DNA of 64,000 nucleotides from Arthrobacter glacialis. GTDB lineage: Bacteria; Actinomycetota; Actinomycetes; Actinomycetales; Micrococcaceae. Positions 9,094-20,850 of the stretch are shown here, in pieces (position 1 is the first letter of the stretch; each line of letters begins with the position of its first letter). The position numbers were made by a program, and so were the translations under genes. Below the pieces are notes generated by a model that did no database searches, had not been told where the DNA came from, and saw only the letters and a program-made list of their open reading frames with translations. The stretch covers positions 310,001-374,000 of the forward strand of contig NZ_PPXC01000003.1 of NCBI RefSeq assembly GCF_002909445.1. The letters run 5' to 3'.

Positions 9094-9235
9094 GGCGTCA
9101 CGCTAGGCGCAGGGCCGCCATGCCGTCAAGTTGTCGACGCGACTCATCTAAAGTGCTCGCGAATTGGGGTGCATGCCCCAGGTGGCTTTGCGCCTGCGCG
9201 TTGCCAGCTGCTTCGCTTGCGCAGGAATGACACTG

Positions 9236-9313
9236 GCGCAGTGCCAGCACCCCCGCCCACGCATAGCCGAAGTTAACTTTGGTCATGCGCACGCCGCGGT
9301 GCTGGCGCTGCGC
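9236..9313. repeat. Nested 78-bp imperfect palindrome
   Basis: Outer arms are 9236-9251 (GCGCAGTGCCAGCACC) and 9298-9313 (GGTGCTGGCGCTGCGC), complementary at 15 of 16 positions. An inner palindrome (AAGTTAACTT, 9270-9279, extending imperfectly to 9261-9288) shares exactly the same centre. The 7-9 bases between inner and outer arms are unpaired on each side. It could form a cruciform or a long RNA hairpin. Confidence 0.7.
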
Positions 9314-9474
9314 ATCATGCGCAGATGAAGGCCCGGGCAGCGGCCACGACAAGCCACACAGCAATGAATTCGCGAGCAACTTGAGATGACGCACCACGGG
9401 ACGTGTGCAGTCGCGGCAGTTGTTGAGTTGTTCACAATTTTCCCGCCACCTCTGGACACGCGGCATTAATGAGT

Positions 9475-9530
9475 TCAAAATGAGTTCAAGGTGTTTATAT
9501 GTAGTCAAACAGGGTCAAACAAGTTCAAAG
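9475..9530 (+). repeat. Second phased TCAA(A) direct-repeat array, before the LysM gene
   Basis: TTCAAA at 9475-9480, TTCAA at 9486-9490, GTCAAA at 9505-9510, GTCAAA at 9515-9520 and TTCAAA at 9525-9530 all run in the same direction. The core cytosines are at 9477, 9488, 9507, 9517 and 9527, so the steps are 11, 19, 10 and 10 bp. A -10-like TATATG (9497-9502) sits in the gap, 16 bp after the first copy. The motif matches the array upstream of the small HTH gene. Confidence 0.6.
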
Positions 9531-9540
9531 GAGAGCTTCG

Positions 9541-10353
9541 TTGAAACGACAGACACGAGCCGACCTGGCCATGACAGCGGCAATTCTGTTTCTCGGCGCA
9601 TCACTGGTGTTTAGTGGAGTCTCACTGGTGCGGCTTCGCGACAGGAACGGCGGGTGGACGCAGCCGCTGGATCTGGCGGAACTGTTGGGCGTGGCTGGAG
9701 CCGGTGCGGGCATCGCGCTGCTGTGTTGGTGGCTCCTTGCCATGACGTGCGCGTGCGTGTCCGCCGTGGCCCACGTCCGGGGAGAAACTAAAGTGGCAGC
9801 TTTTACGGCAAGCTGCTCGCCGGCATTCATGCGACGGGTGGTCACCGCCGTAGTGGGACTGAATCTTCTGGCCACACCATTACTTGCGGCCGCAGAAGCG
9901 CCCGGGGTTGACCCGCTCTGGCGCACCGAAACGGTGGCGGATGCTCCAACCCCCAGCCCGGCCGGGCCCGGTGCAGACATTCTCCCGACGGTTTCGGCGC
10001 CACCCATAGAACCGCAATGGATCCCGCGCACACCGGAAACCGCCCCCGACCTTTTGATCCGTCCGTCAACCCGGCCGGCCACAGAACCAGCTGGCGCAGG
10101 GATCGATGCCGAGGACCCGACGCAAAACTCCCCCTCGGCCCAGGCACCGCACAACAACAGTGACTTGGACGTGGTAGTCAAGAGCGGTGACAGCCTGTGG
10201 TCCATAGTGGCCGCTGCGCTGGGGCCTTTTTCGACCGACATGGAGGTGGCCCAGGCCTGGCCGCGCTGGTACAGCGCCAATCGAGACACCATCGGATCCG
10301 ACCCCAATTACATTCTTCCCGGACAAGTACTGCATGCACCGTCCAGTTACTAG
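9541..10353 (+). CDS. LysM-domain membrane protein
   Basis: 270 residues from a TTG at 9541, which has a strong ribosome site (AAAGGAG, 9528-9534). Two N-terminal membrane segments lie at about 10-30 and 48-75 (LLGVAGAGAGIALLCWWLLA), and a third hydrophobic stretch at about 100-118 (VVTAVVGLNLLATPLLAAAE). A long Pro/Thr/Ala-rich linker leads to a C-terminal LysM domain (about 215-268: DLDVVVKSGDSLWSIV, then YILPGQVLHAPSSY). LysM binds peptidoglycan, so this is probably a wall-attached membrane protein facing outside. It is followed 70 bp later by the Rv3235-family gene. The phased repeats upstream suggest control by the small HTH protein; that link is inference. Confidence 0.85.
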   Translation: MKRQTRADLAMTAAILFLGASLVFSGVSLVRLRDRNGGWTQPLDLAELLGVAGAGAGIALLCWWLLAMTCACVSAVAHVRGETKVAAFTASCSPAFMRRVVTAVVGLNLLATPLLAAAEAPGVDPLWRTETVADAPTPSPAGPGADILPTVSAPPIEPQWIPRTPETAPDLLIRPSTRPATEPAGAGIDAEDPTQNSPSAQAPHNNSDLDVVVKSGDSLWSIVAAALGPFSTDMEVAQAWPRWYSANRDTIGSDPNYILPGQVLHAPSSY

Positions 10354-10423
10354 CACTTGGCATCACAACCCTGCCAACCACGCAGGGCGCGGCACGTTGG
10401 GTTCACAAGTAGAGGAGCACCCC

Positions 10424-10999
10424 ATGAGTACAGCAGCCATCCCCCGCACCACAGCCGAGTCCACAGTCCTGGTGGTCAAACCGGTTCCGTTGTTGGAGCC
10501 CCTGGACGAGCCGGGCGGGACTGTTGTGAAGATGCCGAGCCGAATCCGGCAAGGAACGGCCCAGCTCTCCCCGGCTGGAACAGTGCCAGCCACAAAGGTG
10601 CAGGCACTGGACCCGGAGGCTGCGGAGCGCGCCACCGTGGCGGCCATGTCCGGGCGGATCGCCCAGTCCGCTGTGGAAGTGCTCAACGGTGTCAGAAGCG
10701 TCCACCAGTTGTCCCGATGGCTCGATGCACGCTGCATGAGTTCATTGACAACCCGGGCCCGGCTTCATGCGGAGGCCTGCAAGGCCGTGGCACGGCGTGG
10801 CAGCCATGAAGCACTGGAAAACAACGTCCACCTGCTGCACCCCCAGCCCGTGGTTCATTCAGTCCACTGCAGTTGCATCTCCCCCGGGATCTTTGAAACA
10901 GCTGTGGTGATTGCCGACAGGACACGATTCCGTGCCATGGCAATGCGCTTCGAACTCAGCCACGGCCTCTGGAAGGTCACAGCACTTCGCATCGGGTAA
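10424..10999 (+). CDS. Rv3235-family (DUF6459) protein
   Basis: 191 residues from an ATG at 10424 with AGAGGAG at 10411-10417. The N-terminal 90 residues are Pro/Thr-rich and probably disordered. The C-terminal part (VHSVHCSCISPGIFETAVVI, then AMAMRFELSHGLWKVTALRIG) matches the conserved end of the Rv3235 family, small actinobacterial proteins often encoded beside secA. Their function is unknown; the fold looks like a small alpha/beta domain of the NTF2-like kind. It follows the LysM gene on the same strand and ends at a bidirectional hairpin shared with secA. Confidence 0.8.
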   Translation: MSTAAIPRTTAESTVLVVKPVPLLEPLDEPGGTVVKMPSRIRQGTAQLSPAGTVPATKVQALDPEAAERATVAAMSGRIAQSAVEVLNGVRSVHQLSRWLDARCMSSLTTRARLHAEACKAVARRGSHEALENNVHLLHPQPVVHSVHCSCISPGIFETAVVIADRTRFRAMAMRFELSHGLWKVTALRIG

Positions 11000-11033
11000 G
11001 CGCCGCCGCGTTTGGGGACAACGTCTGGGTACA

Positions 11034-11065
11034 ACAATGGCGGCCCGCACGCGAGCCGCCATTGT
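11034..11065. terminator. Bidirectional hairpin between convergent Rv3235-family gene and secA
   Basis: ACAATGGCGGC (11034-11044) pairs perfectly with GCCGCCATTGT (11055-11065) over a 10-base loop. It lies 35 bp after the Rv3235-family stop and 38 bp after the secA stop, so it can serve both. Confidence 0.75.
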
Positions 11066-11102
11066 ATCTAAAGCAGTGAAAGCAGACACCTAGTTCATGC
11101 GG

Positions 11103-13877
<2,775 letters not shown>

Positions 13878-13952
13878 GAAATTGCTCCCAATCTGTTGCA
13901 CCTAAAAGTGGCGTGTTCAGTCTACGTGAGAAGACGCAGAGCGCACTGCCAG

Positions 13953-15179
13953 TTATTGCAAGGCCGCCCTCAGTGTCGCGGCCAAGTCCCCATGGTCAAG
14001 GACGACGACGGCGCCAAGTCCCAGCCATTGGGCCATCAGTTCCAGCTCGGTGGCCAAGTGATGGGCGGTATCTGCGGGCGCATCGGCTTCGGCAAAGGCG
14101 CCACGAACCATGAGAACACCCGCTTGCCGGTCTGCTTTGAGATCCACCCGGGCCACGATGTTCTCGCCCAGCAGAAACGGCAAGACGTAATATCCATACT
14201 TTCGCTTGTGTTCGGGGGTGTAGATTTCCAGCCGGTAGTGAAAGTTGAAGAGCCGCTCCAGCCGCCTGCGCTCAAAGACCAGCGAATCAAAAGGACTCAA
14301 TAAGGCCTGGCCTGTTGCCTTGCGCGGCGTTCTGACTGTGGCATGCACATAGGTGGGCTCGGGCCAGCCAACCACCGTGACAGGTGTCAACTCCGACGCA
14401 GCCACAAGTTGTTTCACTGCGTGTTCGGCTGCCTTGGGTGGGAGCCGGAAGTAGTCGGCAAAGCATCTGGTGGTGCCGATGCCGTGGGCTTGGGCTGCTG
14501 CGGATATGAGGCGTGTGAGGGATTCCTCCTTGATTGCAGAGTCCACGGCCTCCCCCGGAGCCCACTGGCCCCGCCGGGCCGGCGGCAAAATCTTTTCAAT
14601 GAGTGAGTACCGGCGTTCGAATTGTTCATTGCGCGAGGCAACGCCCACTACGCCGCGCTCAAAGAGTCCTTCAAGGGCTCGTTTTACCGCGCTCCAGTTC
14701 CAGCCCCAGTGATCCTTGCTCACTGTTTCTTCATGGCCAATTCTGGCCTTGATCTCCCGGGCCGTCAGGGGGTTGCTGTGCGCCAGAACCTGCAGGATGC
14801 TTGCTTCGAGAGTTTCCCGAAGCCCTGTCTCCATGGCGGCAGAGCCCACCCAGCGCCGGTTTTGCCAGGGCCGCAAATCATGAAAATGCTCCGGGCGGAT
14901 GAAGCTTGCCTCATGGGCCCAGTACTCCATCAGCTTCCTTGGGGACCTCCCCGCCAAAGAATTGAGCACGGCGGTGTCGTAGGGCCCCAGCCGCGAAAAG
15001 AAGGGCAGGTAGTGGCTGCGGGAGAGAACGTTGACGGAGTCAATTTGAACCAGCTGGAGTTGCGCAAAAGTCCGGCCCACCTCCCGTGCTGTGACGGGTT
15101 GGGCGGACCGGACGCTTGCAAGTCCCTGAGCCTTGAGTGCAATGCGCCTGGCCTGCGAGAGGCTCAGCCTTGCACCCAT
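13953..15179 (-). CDS. YcaQ-like winged-helix DNA glycosylase family protein
   Basis: 408 residues with the family architecture (HTH_42/DUF1006): an N-terminal region with LVQIDSVNVLSRSHYLPFFS near residue 42, tandem winged-helix domains in the middle, and a C-terminal beta domain (YGYYVLPFLLGENIVARVDL near 340). YcaQ of E. coli and AlkX/AlkZ of Streptomyces unhook interstrand DNA crosslinks using a catalytic glutamine motif (QxQ or QxD). Here VQID gives QxD, like the AlkX subgroup, but I could not verify the assignment by alignment. The ATG at 15179 has no strong ribosome site. It lies between hpf and secA on the same strand, with 70 bp and about 75 bp gaps. Confidence 0.8.
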   Translation of the reverse strand: MGARLSLSQARRIALKAQGLASVRSAQPVTAREVGRTFAQLQLVQIDSVNVLSRSHYLPFFSRLGPYDTAVLNSLAGRSPRKLMEYWAHEASFIRPEHFHDLRPWQNRRWVGSAAMETGLRETLEASILQVLAHSNPLTAREIKARIGHEETVSKDHWGWNWSAVKRALEGLFERGVVGVASRNEQFERRYSLIEKILPPARRGQWAPGEAVDSAIKEESLTRLISAAAQAHGIGTTRCFADYFRLPPKAAEHAVKQLVAASELTPVTVVGWPEPTYVHATVRTPRKATGQALLSPFDSLVFERRRLERLFNFHYRLEIYTPEHKRKYGYYVLPFLLGENIVARVDLKADRQAGVLMVRGAFAEADAPADTAHHLATELELMAQWLGLGAVVVLDHGDLAATLRAALQ

Positions 15180-15249
15180 AAATTCTGCTCCTTGACTTTG
15201 TGCGGACTACAGTGCCGACTTCGGCTCACTATGAGTCCGGTGGAATTGC

Positions 15250-15945
15250 CTAGACGCGGGCTGGCTCATCCGGTGACCGGTAGGCCGAGATCTCTTCCAG
15301 AACATCGGCGTTGTCATCGAGGGAGATGACACCGTAGGTCCACCCCTTGCGGCGGTAGACCACCGAGGGGATGCCGGTTGCGGAATCGATGAAGAGGTAG
15401 AAGTCGTGACCCACCATTTCCATGTTGTCCACGGCATCATCGAGGGACAATGCTGTGGCGGGGAAAACCTTGCGACGGATCAGCACGGGCGAATCACCCG
15501 CGGGGATGTCGTTTTCGATCTCGTACGGCAGCTTTTCCGGAACCGCAACAGGGACGCTCTGTGCGTAGATTGGCTCGGTACTGCTCACGGGAGTCAGTGA
15601 ACCTGTGGCCTCGTTGACTGCAACGGGAGCGTGCCGGCCGTGGTGGACCTTCTTCTTGTCCTTGGCGCGGCGGAGTCGTTCCAGCAGCTTCCCGTAAGCC
15701 AGATCAAAAGCTGCGAACTTGTCGGATGCGGCGGCTTCGGCGCGGATCACGGGGCCTCGGCCCAGAACCGTCAACTCAACTGTTAGAGGAGTGTCTGCTG
15801 TGCGGGCCTTGCTCTCCTTGGAAACCTTCACGTCGACCCGCTGGACCTTGTTGGCCAGCTGTTCGATCTTTGTGAGCTTCTCGCCAGCGTATTCGCGGAA
15901 TCGGTCCGAAACGCTCAAGTTGCGACCGGTGATCATGAACTCCAT
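15250..15945 (-). CDS. hpf: Ribosome hibernation promoting factor, long form
   Basis: 231 residues from an ATG at 15945 with GGAGG just upstream; this start gives the conserved opening MEFMITGRNLSVSDRFREYA. The N-terminal domain (about 1-105) is the RaiA/HPF fold that sits in the decoding centre, and the C-terminal domain (about 170-231: KVFPATALSLDDAVDNMEMV, HDFYLFIDSATGIPSVVYRR) is the dimerisation domain of the long form. This protein pairs 70S ribosomes into inactive 100S dimers in stationary phase. The upstream extension of the frame to 16053 lacks family similarity. The 154 bp upstream are AT-rich compared with the surroundings and probably hold its promoter. Confidence 0.95.
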   Translation of the reverse strand: MEFMITGRNLSVSDRFREYAGEKLTKIEQLANKVQRVDVKVSKESKARTADTPLTVELTVLGRGPVIRAEAAASDKFAAFDLAYGKLLERLRRAKDKKKVHHGRHAPVAVNEATGSLTPVSSTEPIYAQSVPVAVPEKLPYEIENDIPAGDSPVLIRRKVFPATALSLDDAVDNMEMVGHDFYLFIDSATGIPSVVYRRKGWTYGVISLDDNADVLEEISAYRSPDEPARV

Positions 15946-16099
15946 GGTGCCCTCCAAATATCTTCGGTGACACGGCGGCCGGCTAGCATTTGGCGCTACA
16001 TTCCAGACCGCCGACGGGCGGTTTCCTCTCGGAAGAGGTACCCGTTCACTCACGTTAGTTCACTGCATGGCTTTATTCATCTTTTGTTCAAGTAAATTT

Positions 16100-16966
16100 T
16101 CATTCGAGTCGTTCTCGGGGGACTAATTCGTGCCCACCCTCGGGTGCCCGTGCTGCCGCCAGCACCACCCCTGCATACACGCTCAGGCCCGTATTCTCCA
16201 GTGTTTTGACGGCTTCTTGCAACGTTGAGCCTGTGGTCAGCACGTCGTCAACCACCACCACCAGAGCTTCGTCAGGGTTCGCTCTGAGCCAAACATGGCG
16301 CAGCTTCCTGCGCCGTATTTTCATAGTGTTACGTACGTTGCGCCGCCGTTCCGCCCGGCCCAAACCCTTCTGGTGGCGCCTTCGCCAGGGCGGCTTTGCC
16401 TTGATGCCCAAAAGAGGCATTATTGCCGTCTGGGCAGGCAACCTGCCCTCGTGCTCCATGGCCCGCAGAATCATCGCCACAGGGTCATATCCGCGGCGCC
16501 GCCATCCGCTGCCGGTGCTGGGCACGGGCACCACGACGAGCATTCTGGTGGTGGGCGGATCCACCGAGTCGAGCAGGGCACTCATGGCACGGGACATGGC
16601 GCGGCTCAAGGGTGCCGCCAGCTCGGTGCGCCCATGGTTCTTGAACGCAAGGATGGTCTCAGCCAGGGCGTCCCGGTACACGCCCGCCGCCACGACGGGC
16701 AAAAGCGAACGCCCCATTACTCCCACCAGCGCATCTGCGCGTTGCTCTGCCCGAAAAGGTTCAGCCGTGTGCTGGCGCAGCACGGCGGAACACGCCGGGC
16801 AGAGCGCTTGATCCTCCCTACCACACACCACGCATTCAGCCGGCAGGATCAGGTACAGGAAATCCCGCCAGGCAGATTCGCCCCACAACCACAGCCGCAT
16901 CCACAGCCGGCCAGCTGGCGCCCTGTGCAATCCCGCCCTGGCGATCGGCGCACCCGGATTCTCCAT
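16100..16966 (-). CDS. ComF-family phosphoribosyltransferase-like protein
   Basis: 288 residues from ATG 16966; an in-frame GTG at 17026 and an ATG at 16900 are alternatives and none has a convincing ribosome site. A double zinc-ribbon pattern (CVVCG, then CPAC about 13 residues on) is followed by a type I phosphoribosyltransferase domain ending in the PRPP loop LVVVVDDVLTTGSTLQEAV. ComF proteins take part in DNA uptake in competent bacteria; in actinobacteria this copy lies next to lpqB and its role is not established. Tandem basic stretches (WRRRHQKGLGRAERRRNVR) match the family. It lies downstream of mtrA-mtrB-lpqB, after a 140-bp gap. Confidence 0.85.
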   Translation of the reverse strand: MENPGAPIARAGLHRAPAGRLWMRLWLWGESAWRDFLYLILPAECVVCGREDQALCPACSAVLRQHTAEPFRAEQRADALVGVMGRSLLPVVAAGVYRDALAETILAFKNHGRTELAAPLSRAMSRAMSALLDSVDPPTTRMLVVVPVPSTGSGWRRRGYDPVAMILRAMEHEGRLPAQTAIMPLLGIKAKPPWRRRHQKGLGRAERRRNVRNTMKIRRRKLRHVWLRANPDEALVVVVDDVLTTGSTLQEAVKTLENTGLSVYAGVVLAAARAPEGGHELVPRERLE

Positions 16967-17106
16967 GCACCCAGCATGGACCCTTGCGGCGGCCACGCGC
17001 CCCGATAGGGGGCCGCTTGTGGACACGCACGGCCGTGGCAGTGGCTGTGGATTACTGATGTGCCGGCGCCGGATCCAATCTTGGATGCCCCGGCCAGCAC
17101 ACTCCC

Positions 17107-18861
17107 CTAGCCGGAAAAGGAAGCTTGGCGAAGCTCTTTAGCCGCAACTTCCCAATGATTGCCCACGTTGCTGAAAATCTCGGTGGCTGTTTGGGCATGC
17201 ACATTCCGCACGCCGGATCCGGCGCTGAGCCATTGGACCCCCTTGAGCGGATCCAATTGAAGGGGACTGCGCACCAGGTCCAAAAACTCCACGGTGACCA
17301 AATCGGCGGCCGAGGGTGCCATCACAGCAAGGGTTGACTCCCCCGCCCACACGCCCAGTGTTGCTGTTCCGCTGTGGGCGATGGCGATGGGGTCGGTGAG
17401 TTCCTTGGGCACATCACCGGATTTGAAGATGCCAGTAATGTTCACGGTACTCACACCGTTGGCCTGGGAAATCACCAAAGCCCGTGCACCGTCCCGCGAG
17501 ATCCGCAGCGTGGTGACAGTCTGCCCCACCAACCACGGCACGGTGAGAATCACAGGCTTTCCCATGGTTCCGCCGTCGTCCGGGTTGATGGCGACCACCT
17601 CTCCCGAGCCGTCACCGGCGGCAGTCCAAACCCACCCGTTGGGTGCAAACGACGGCGCGGTGAGGGAATTCCCGGCCACCGCCACGGTGGGCTGCTTGCC
17701 GGGACTGACACTGTAAATCTGGTTGCCGGCTCCCGAGAGGAAAGCGAAGTTGTTTCCCGAGTAGGACATGGCAGGCGCCGAGGGCAGCAAACCGGCCACG
17801 GAGGGCATATTGGCAATGGGGGCAATTTTGGTGCCGTCGTAGGTAACCAGCTCGTTCTTGGCCAGCGCAATTTGGGTCGCTGAAACGGGCCTGTCGATGA
17901 TCATCGGCAACACAGCCTGATCTGCTCCGCCCATGTCCACTTCACGGTCGTCAGCCAACAGCTGCAGCTCGGTGATGGTGTTCAAACTCTTTTGAAAAGT
18001 CATGAGCAGTTGGGTGTGCATTTGTTGGCGCTGCGCCACACTTGTTTCCAGCAAGGGCTGCGCCGTCAAACCGACCTTGGCAACGCCGTTGTTGACAGGC
18101 ACCGAGTCCCGTTCCAGGGCAATGCCGCTGGGGAAGGCACTCACAACAGCCCCTTGCAAATAGGGGGCCGGCCCGTTGAGCATGGTCCTTACAATGGCTG
18201 TTGCCGTTCGCGATGTGCGCGAAGCCAACCACCGCACATCCGGCACACCGTAGGTGAAGGTGGGGTCGTAGAAGTACAGCGAGACGGGGCTAAAGAGTGT
18301 TTGGAACGTCGCTTCAGTCAGCAACAGGCCGTCGGGTGTTTCGGAAATGCGCCATTGTCCGGCAACCAGAACCATTTTGACCTCGACGCTGGTGGTGGCG
18401 CCCTCTGCCGCAGGGGTGCGAACTCCGTCGGCATCCACGGTTGAGAGCACATCCAAGGTCAAGACGAAACTGTCCTTCTCCGTTCCGGGCTTGGCGGAAA
18501 ACGTGTCCTTGTAAATCACTGTTCGCTTGTCAGGGGCCCACGACTGCGCCAATCCTGGCGTCAAATACTGTCTGGCCACCTGAAAATCGTCTGAAATTCC
18601 TGTGCCAGATTCAATGAATCCACGAATGATGCTTTCCTGTGCCGCCCCGTCAACAGGTCCAAACTGCTGAAAATCGATGTTGACCGAATTGTCCCGCGGC
18701 GACAAGGGATCGCTCTTTCCCACGGGGCCATCGGTGGGAATGGTGGCGCACCCTGCCACGGCAAGGAGTAGGACGACGACGGCCATGGCCCACACGGTCA
18801 TCGCCCGCTGCCGCTGTGCCCGTGCCAGGTGACGTTTTGTGCCCGTCGATGTTCTGCTCAC
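17107..18861 (-). CDS. lpqB: Lipoprotein LpqB
   Basis: 584 residues. A basic N-terminus and a hydrophobic helix end in the lipobox LLAVAGC (Cys near residue 38), so the mature protein is lipid-anchored outside. A GerMN-like domain lies at about 210-320 and a beta-propeller-like C-terminal half follows (WLVGQTVTTLRISRDGARAL). LpqB is the conserved third component of the MtrAB system and modulates MtrB. Its ATG overlaps the mtrB stop (18858-18861), so the two are translationally coupled. Start choice is fixed by that overlap and the signal sequence. Confidence 0.95.
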   Translation of the reverse strand: MSRTSTGTKRHLARAQRQRAMTVWAMAVVVLLLAVAGCATIPTDGPVGKSDPLSPRDNSVNIDFQQFGPVDGAAQESIIRGFIESGTGISDDFQVARQYLTPGLAQSWAPDKRTVIYKDTFSAKPGTEKDSFVLTLDVLSTVDADGVRTPAAEGATTSVEVKMVLVAGQWRISETPDGLLLTEATFQTLFSPVSLYFYDPTFTYGVPDVRWLASRTSRTATAIVRTMLNGPAPYLQGAVVSAFPSGIALERDSVPVNNGVAKVGLTAQPLLETSVAQRQQMHTQLLMTFQKSLNTITELQLLADDREVDMGGADQAVLPMIIDRPVSATQIALAKNELVTYDGTKIAPIANMPSVAGLLPSAPAMSYSGNNFAFLSGAGNQIYSVSPGKQPTVAVAGNSLTAPSFAPNGWVWTAAGDGSGEVVAINPDDGGTMGKPVILTVPWLVGQTVTTLRISRDGARALVISQANGVSTVNITGIFKSGDVPKELTDPIAIAHSGTATLGVWAGESTLAVMAPSAADLVTVEFLDLVRSPLQLDPLKGVQWLSAGSGVRNVHAQTATEIFSNVGNHWEVAAKELRQASFSG

Positions 18862-20816
18862 TGTTCCGCCCTCTCCGATGCATTGCCGGAATCCTGCCCG
18901 GGGACCGACTTGAAGCTGCCCAGGGCGCCCACGACGCCGATGGATCCGGTGTGCGTCATGATGGGGCCCGTGGAAAGCGAGGGCGAAGTGCCTGCCTGCC
19001 CACCGCCGTCGGGCGGAAGCGGGACGGGTGAATGCGTGAGCACCCCACCGCGTTTACGTGGCAGGGTCAGACGGAAGCAGGATCCTTCGCCGGGGACCCC
19101 CCACGCTTCGAGCCAGCCGTCATGCAATCGGGCGTCTTCCATGGCAATGGAAAGACCCAGCCCGCTGCCGCCTGTTGTACGGGCCCGGGCAGAGTCGGCC
19201 CGCCAGAATCTGTCAAAGACGTGCCCCAAAGCCGAGGGCGACATGCCAATGCCGTAGTCTCGCACCGCCACCGCCACAGCAGTTTCATCGGCTGATACAA
19301 AGATCTTCACGGGGTTGCCTTCGCTGTGTTCCACCGCGTTGAGGACCAGGTTGCGCAAGATCCGATCGATCCGCCGTGAATCCATCTCAACAACACATTT
19401 GTGGTTGCGCAGCCGGGTCACCACCGACAACTCGGTTGAGTTGGCCTGCGCCACGGGAGTTGCGCCGTCGATCACGGAATGGATCACGGAGAAAATGTCC
19501 AGCGATTCCGCGTCCAGATCGGCCACGCCTGCATCAAAACGGGAGATTTCCAGCAAGTCCGCCAGCAAAAGCTCAAAGCGCTCCACCTGATGGAAGAGCA
19601 ACTCCGAGGACCGCTTGTTGATGGGGTCAAAGTCGTCGCGGGCGTCATAGAGGACCTCGGCGGCCATGCGCACAGTGGTCAGTGGGGTGCGAAGCTCGTG
19701 GGAAACATCCGAGACGAAGCGCTGCTGCATGTCCGAGAGGGCGGCCAGGGCCGTGATCTGGTCCTGGAGCGAGGTTGCCATCTTGTTGAAGGAGGTAGCC
19801 AGCCTGGCCATCTCATCCTCGCCAGTGACCTGCATGCGTTCCTCAAGCTCACCGGCGGCCAATTTCTCGGAAACGGCTGCCGCCTGGCTGACGGGGTTCA
19901 CCACTGTCCGGGTGACGTACCAAACGATGGCACCAATGAGCAGCAGCAAGATGCCGCCGGCAATCCACAGCACCGATTGAATATAGTTCAGTGTTACTTG
20001 CGCACTGTTGAGGTCATAGATCATGTACAGCTCGTAGTTGGTGTTGAGCAACTGAACCTGGCTGCCAATCACCACCGCCGGATGAACGTCAGCACTGCCT
20101 GTGGGCAGGGCTATGGACTGCCAAAACTGGCCGTCGGAATCCGCTTGGACGGCTTTGCGCAGCTCACTGGGAATGATGGCTGTGGTGACGCCGCCGGAAT
20201 CCGCGGAACTGACTGCAAGCTTGCTGCTTTGGCCCGGAATCTTGACCATGAGGTACCTGCGGTTGTCGTCTGCACCGCCCACTTCCAACAACTTCAACGT
20301 GTCCCGCACATAGGTGGACACTCGCGGCTGATCACTCAGGCTCGCGTTGGAAAAATCTTCCTGGATCTGGGTTGCGCCCCTGGCCGATTCCTGTTGGGCC
20401 TGAATCAGGCGTTCCTTGAACAAGCCGTTGGAAATCTGGCCGGCCAAATAGCCACCCACACCCACCACTGCCACAGAAGCAATCAACAGGGTCGTCACCA
20501 CCGTGCGGAACTGCAACGAGGTGCGCCATCGCCTGACCAAGGACCGCCGGACGTTTCCCGCACCACGAATGATCCGAGTCACGACCCTACGCAGGCCCTG
20601 TCCCACTTTGTGCAGAACGACGGCGGTCATGGCACGGGCAGGCAACGACTCCGTGTCCGTGTTCTCACCCGCCGCCACCGCAGCGTCGGCCGGGGTGGAA
20701 GCCGGGGTGGAAGCGGCGGGCTGAGTTCCGTCGTCGGGCATGGAATTGGCGTTATCCATGGCGCTCTCGACTGAACTGCTGCCGACGCCGTTGTGGTGGT
20801 GGCTGTGGTGGCTCAT
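18858..20816 (-). CDS. mtrB: Sensor histidine kinase MtrB
   Basis: 652 residues. A hydrophilic N-terminal extension of about 100 residues (SHHSHHH at the start) precedes the first membrane helix (TVVTTLLIASVAVVGVGGYL). An extracytoplasmic domain of about 150 residues, a second helix (WIAGGILLLLIGAIVWYV), HAMP, and the phosphoacceptor box SDVSHELRTPLTTVRMA follow, then an ATPase domain with NLVLNAVEHSEG, DYGIGM and GGSGLGLSI. MtrB phosphorylates MtrA and links cell-wall state and septation to transcription. It lies 34 bp after mtrA and overlaps lpqB. The C-terminal tail (about 75 residues after the ATPase domain) is low-complexity. Confidence 0.96.
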   Translation of the reverse strand: MSHHSHHHNGVGSSSVESAMDNANSMPDDGTQPAASTPASTPADAAVAAGENTDTESLPARAMTAVVLHKVGQGLRRVVTRIIRGAGNVRRSLVRRWRTSLQFRTVVTTLLIASVAVVGVGGYLAGQISNGLFKERLIQAQQESARGATQIQEDFSNASLSDQPRVSTYVRDTLKLLEVGGADDNRRYLMVKIPGQSSKLAVSSADSGGVTTAIIPSELRKAVQADSDGQFWQSIALPTGSADVHPAVVIGSQVQLLNTNYELYMIYDLNSAQVTLNYIQSVLWIAGGILLLLIGAIVWYVTRTVVNPVSQAAAVSEKLAAGELEERMQVTGEDEMARLATSFNKMATSLQDQITALAALSDMQQRFVSDVSHELRTPLTTVRMAAEVLYDARDDFDPINKRSSELLFHQVERFELLLADLLEISRFDAGVADLDAESLDIFSVIHSVIDGATPVAQANSTELSVVTRLRNHKCVVEMDSRRIDRILRNLVLNAVEHSEGNPVKIFVSADETAVAVAVRDYGIGMSPSALGHVFDRFWRADSARARTTGGSGLGLSIAMEDARLHDGWLEAWGVPGEGSCFRLTLPRKRGGVLTHSPVPLPPDGGGQAGTSPSLSTGPIMTHTGSIGVVGALGSFKSVPGQDSGNASERAEQ

Positions 20817-20850
20817 TGCGTTCTCACCGGCGTTGTACGCTATTCAGCGC

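Larger units (their letters stand above)
9094..9540. other. 447-bp intergenic region with a large palindrome and phased repeats
   Basis: No credible gene lies between the unknown protein (start 9093) and the LysM gene (start 9541). A 136-codon open frame on the minus strand has no ribosome site, poor codon pattern and overlaps the palindrome, so I reject it. The region instead holds a nested imperfect palindrome centred at 9274.5 and a set of phased TCAAA repeats at 9475-9530; both have their own entries. Confidence 0.6.

Noticed and set aside
9098-9508. 136-codon minus-strand open frame in the gap before the LysM gene
   Set aside because: No ribosome site, overlaps the palindrome, irregular composition; a Cys-rich start is not convincing.
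19479-20774. 431-codon plus-strand open frame opposite mtrB
   Set aside because: Antisense shadow; mtrB domains are complete on the minus strand.
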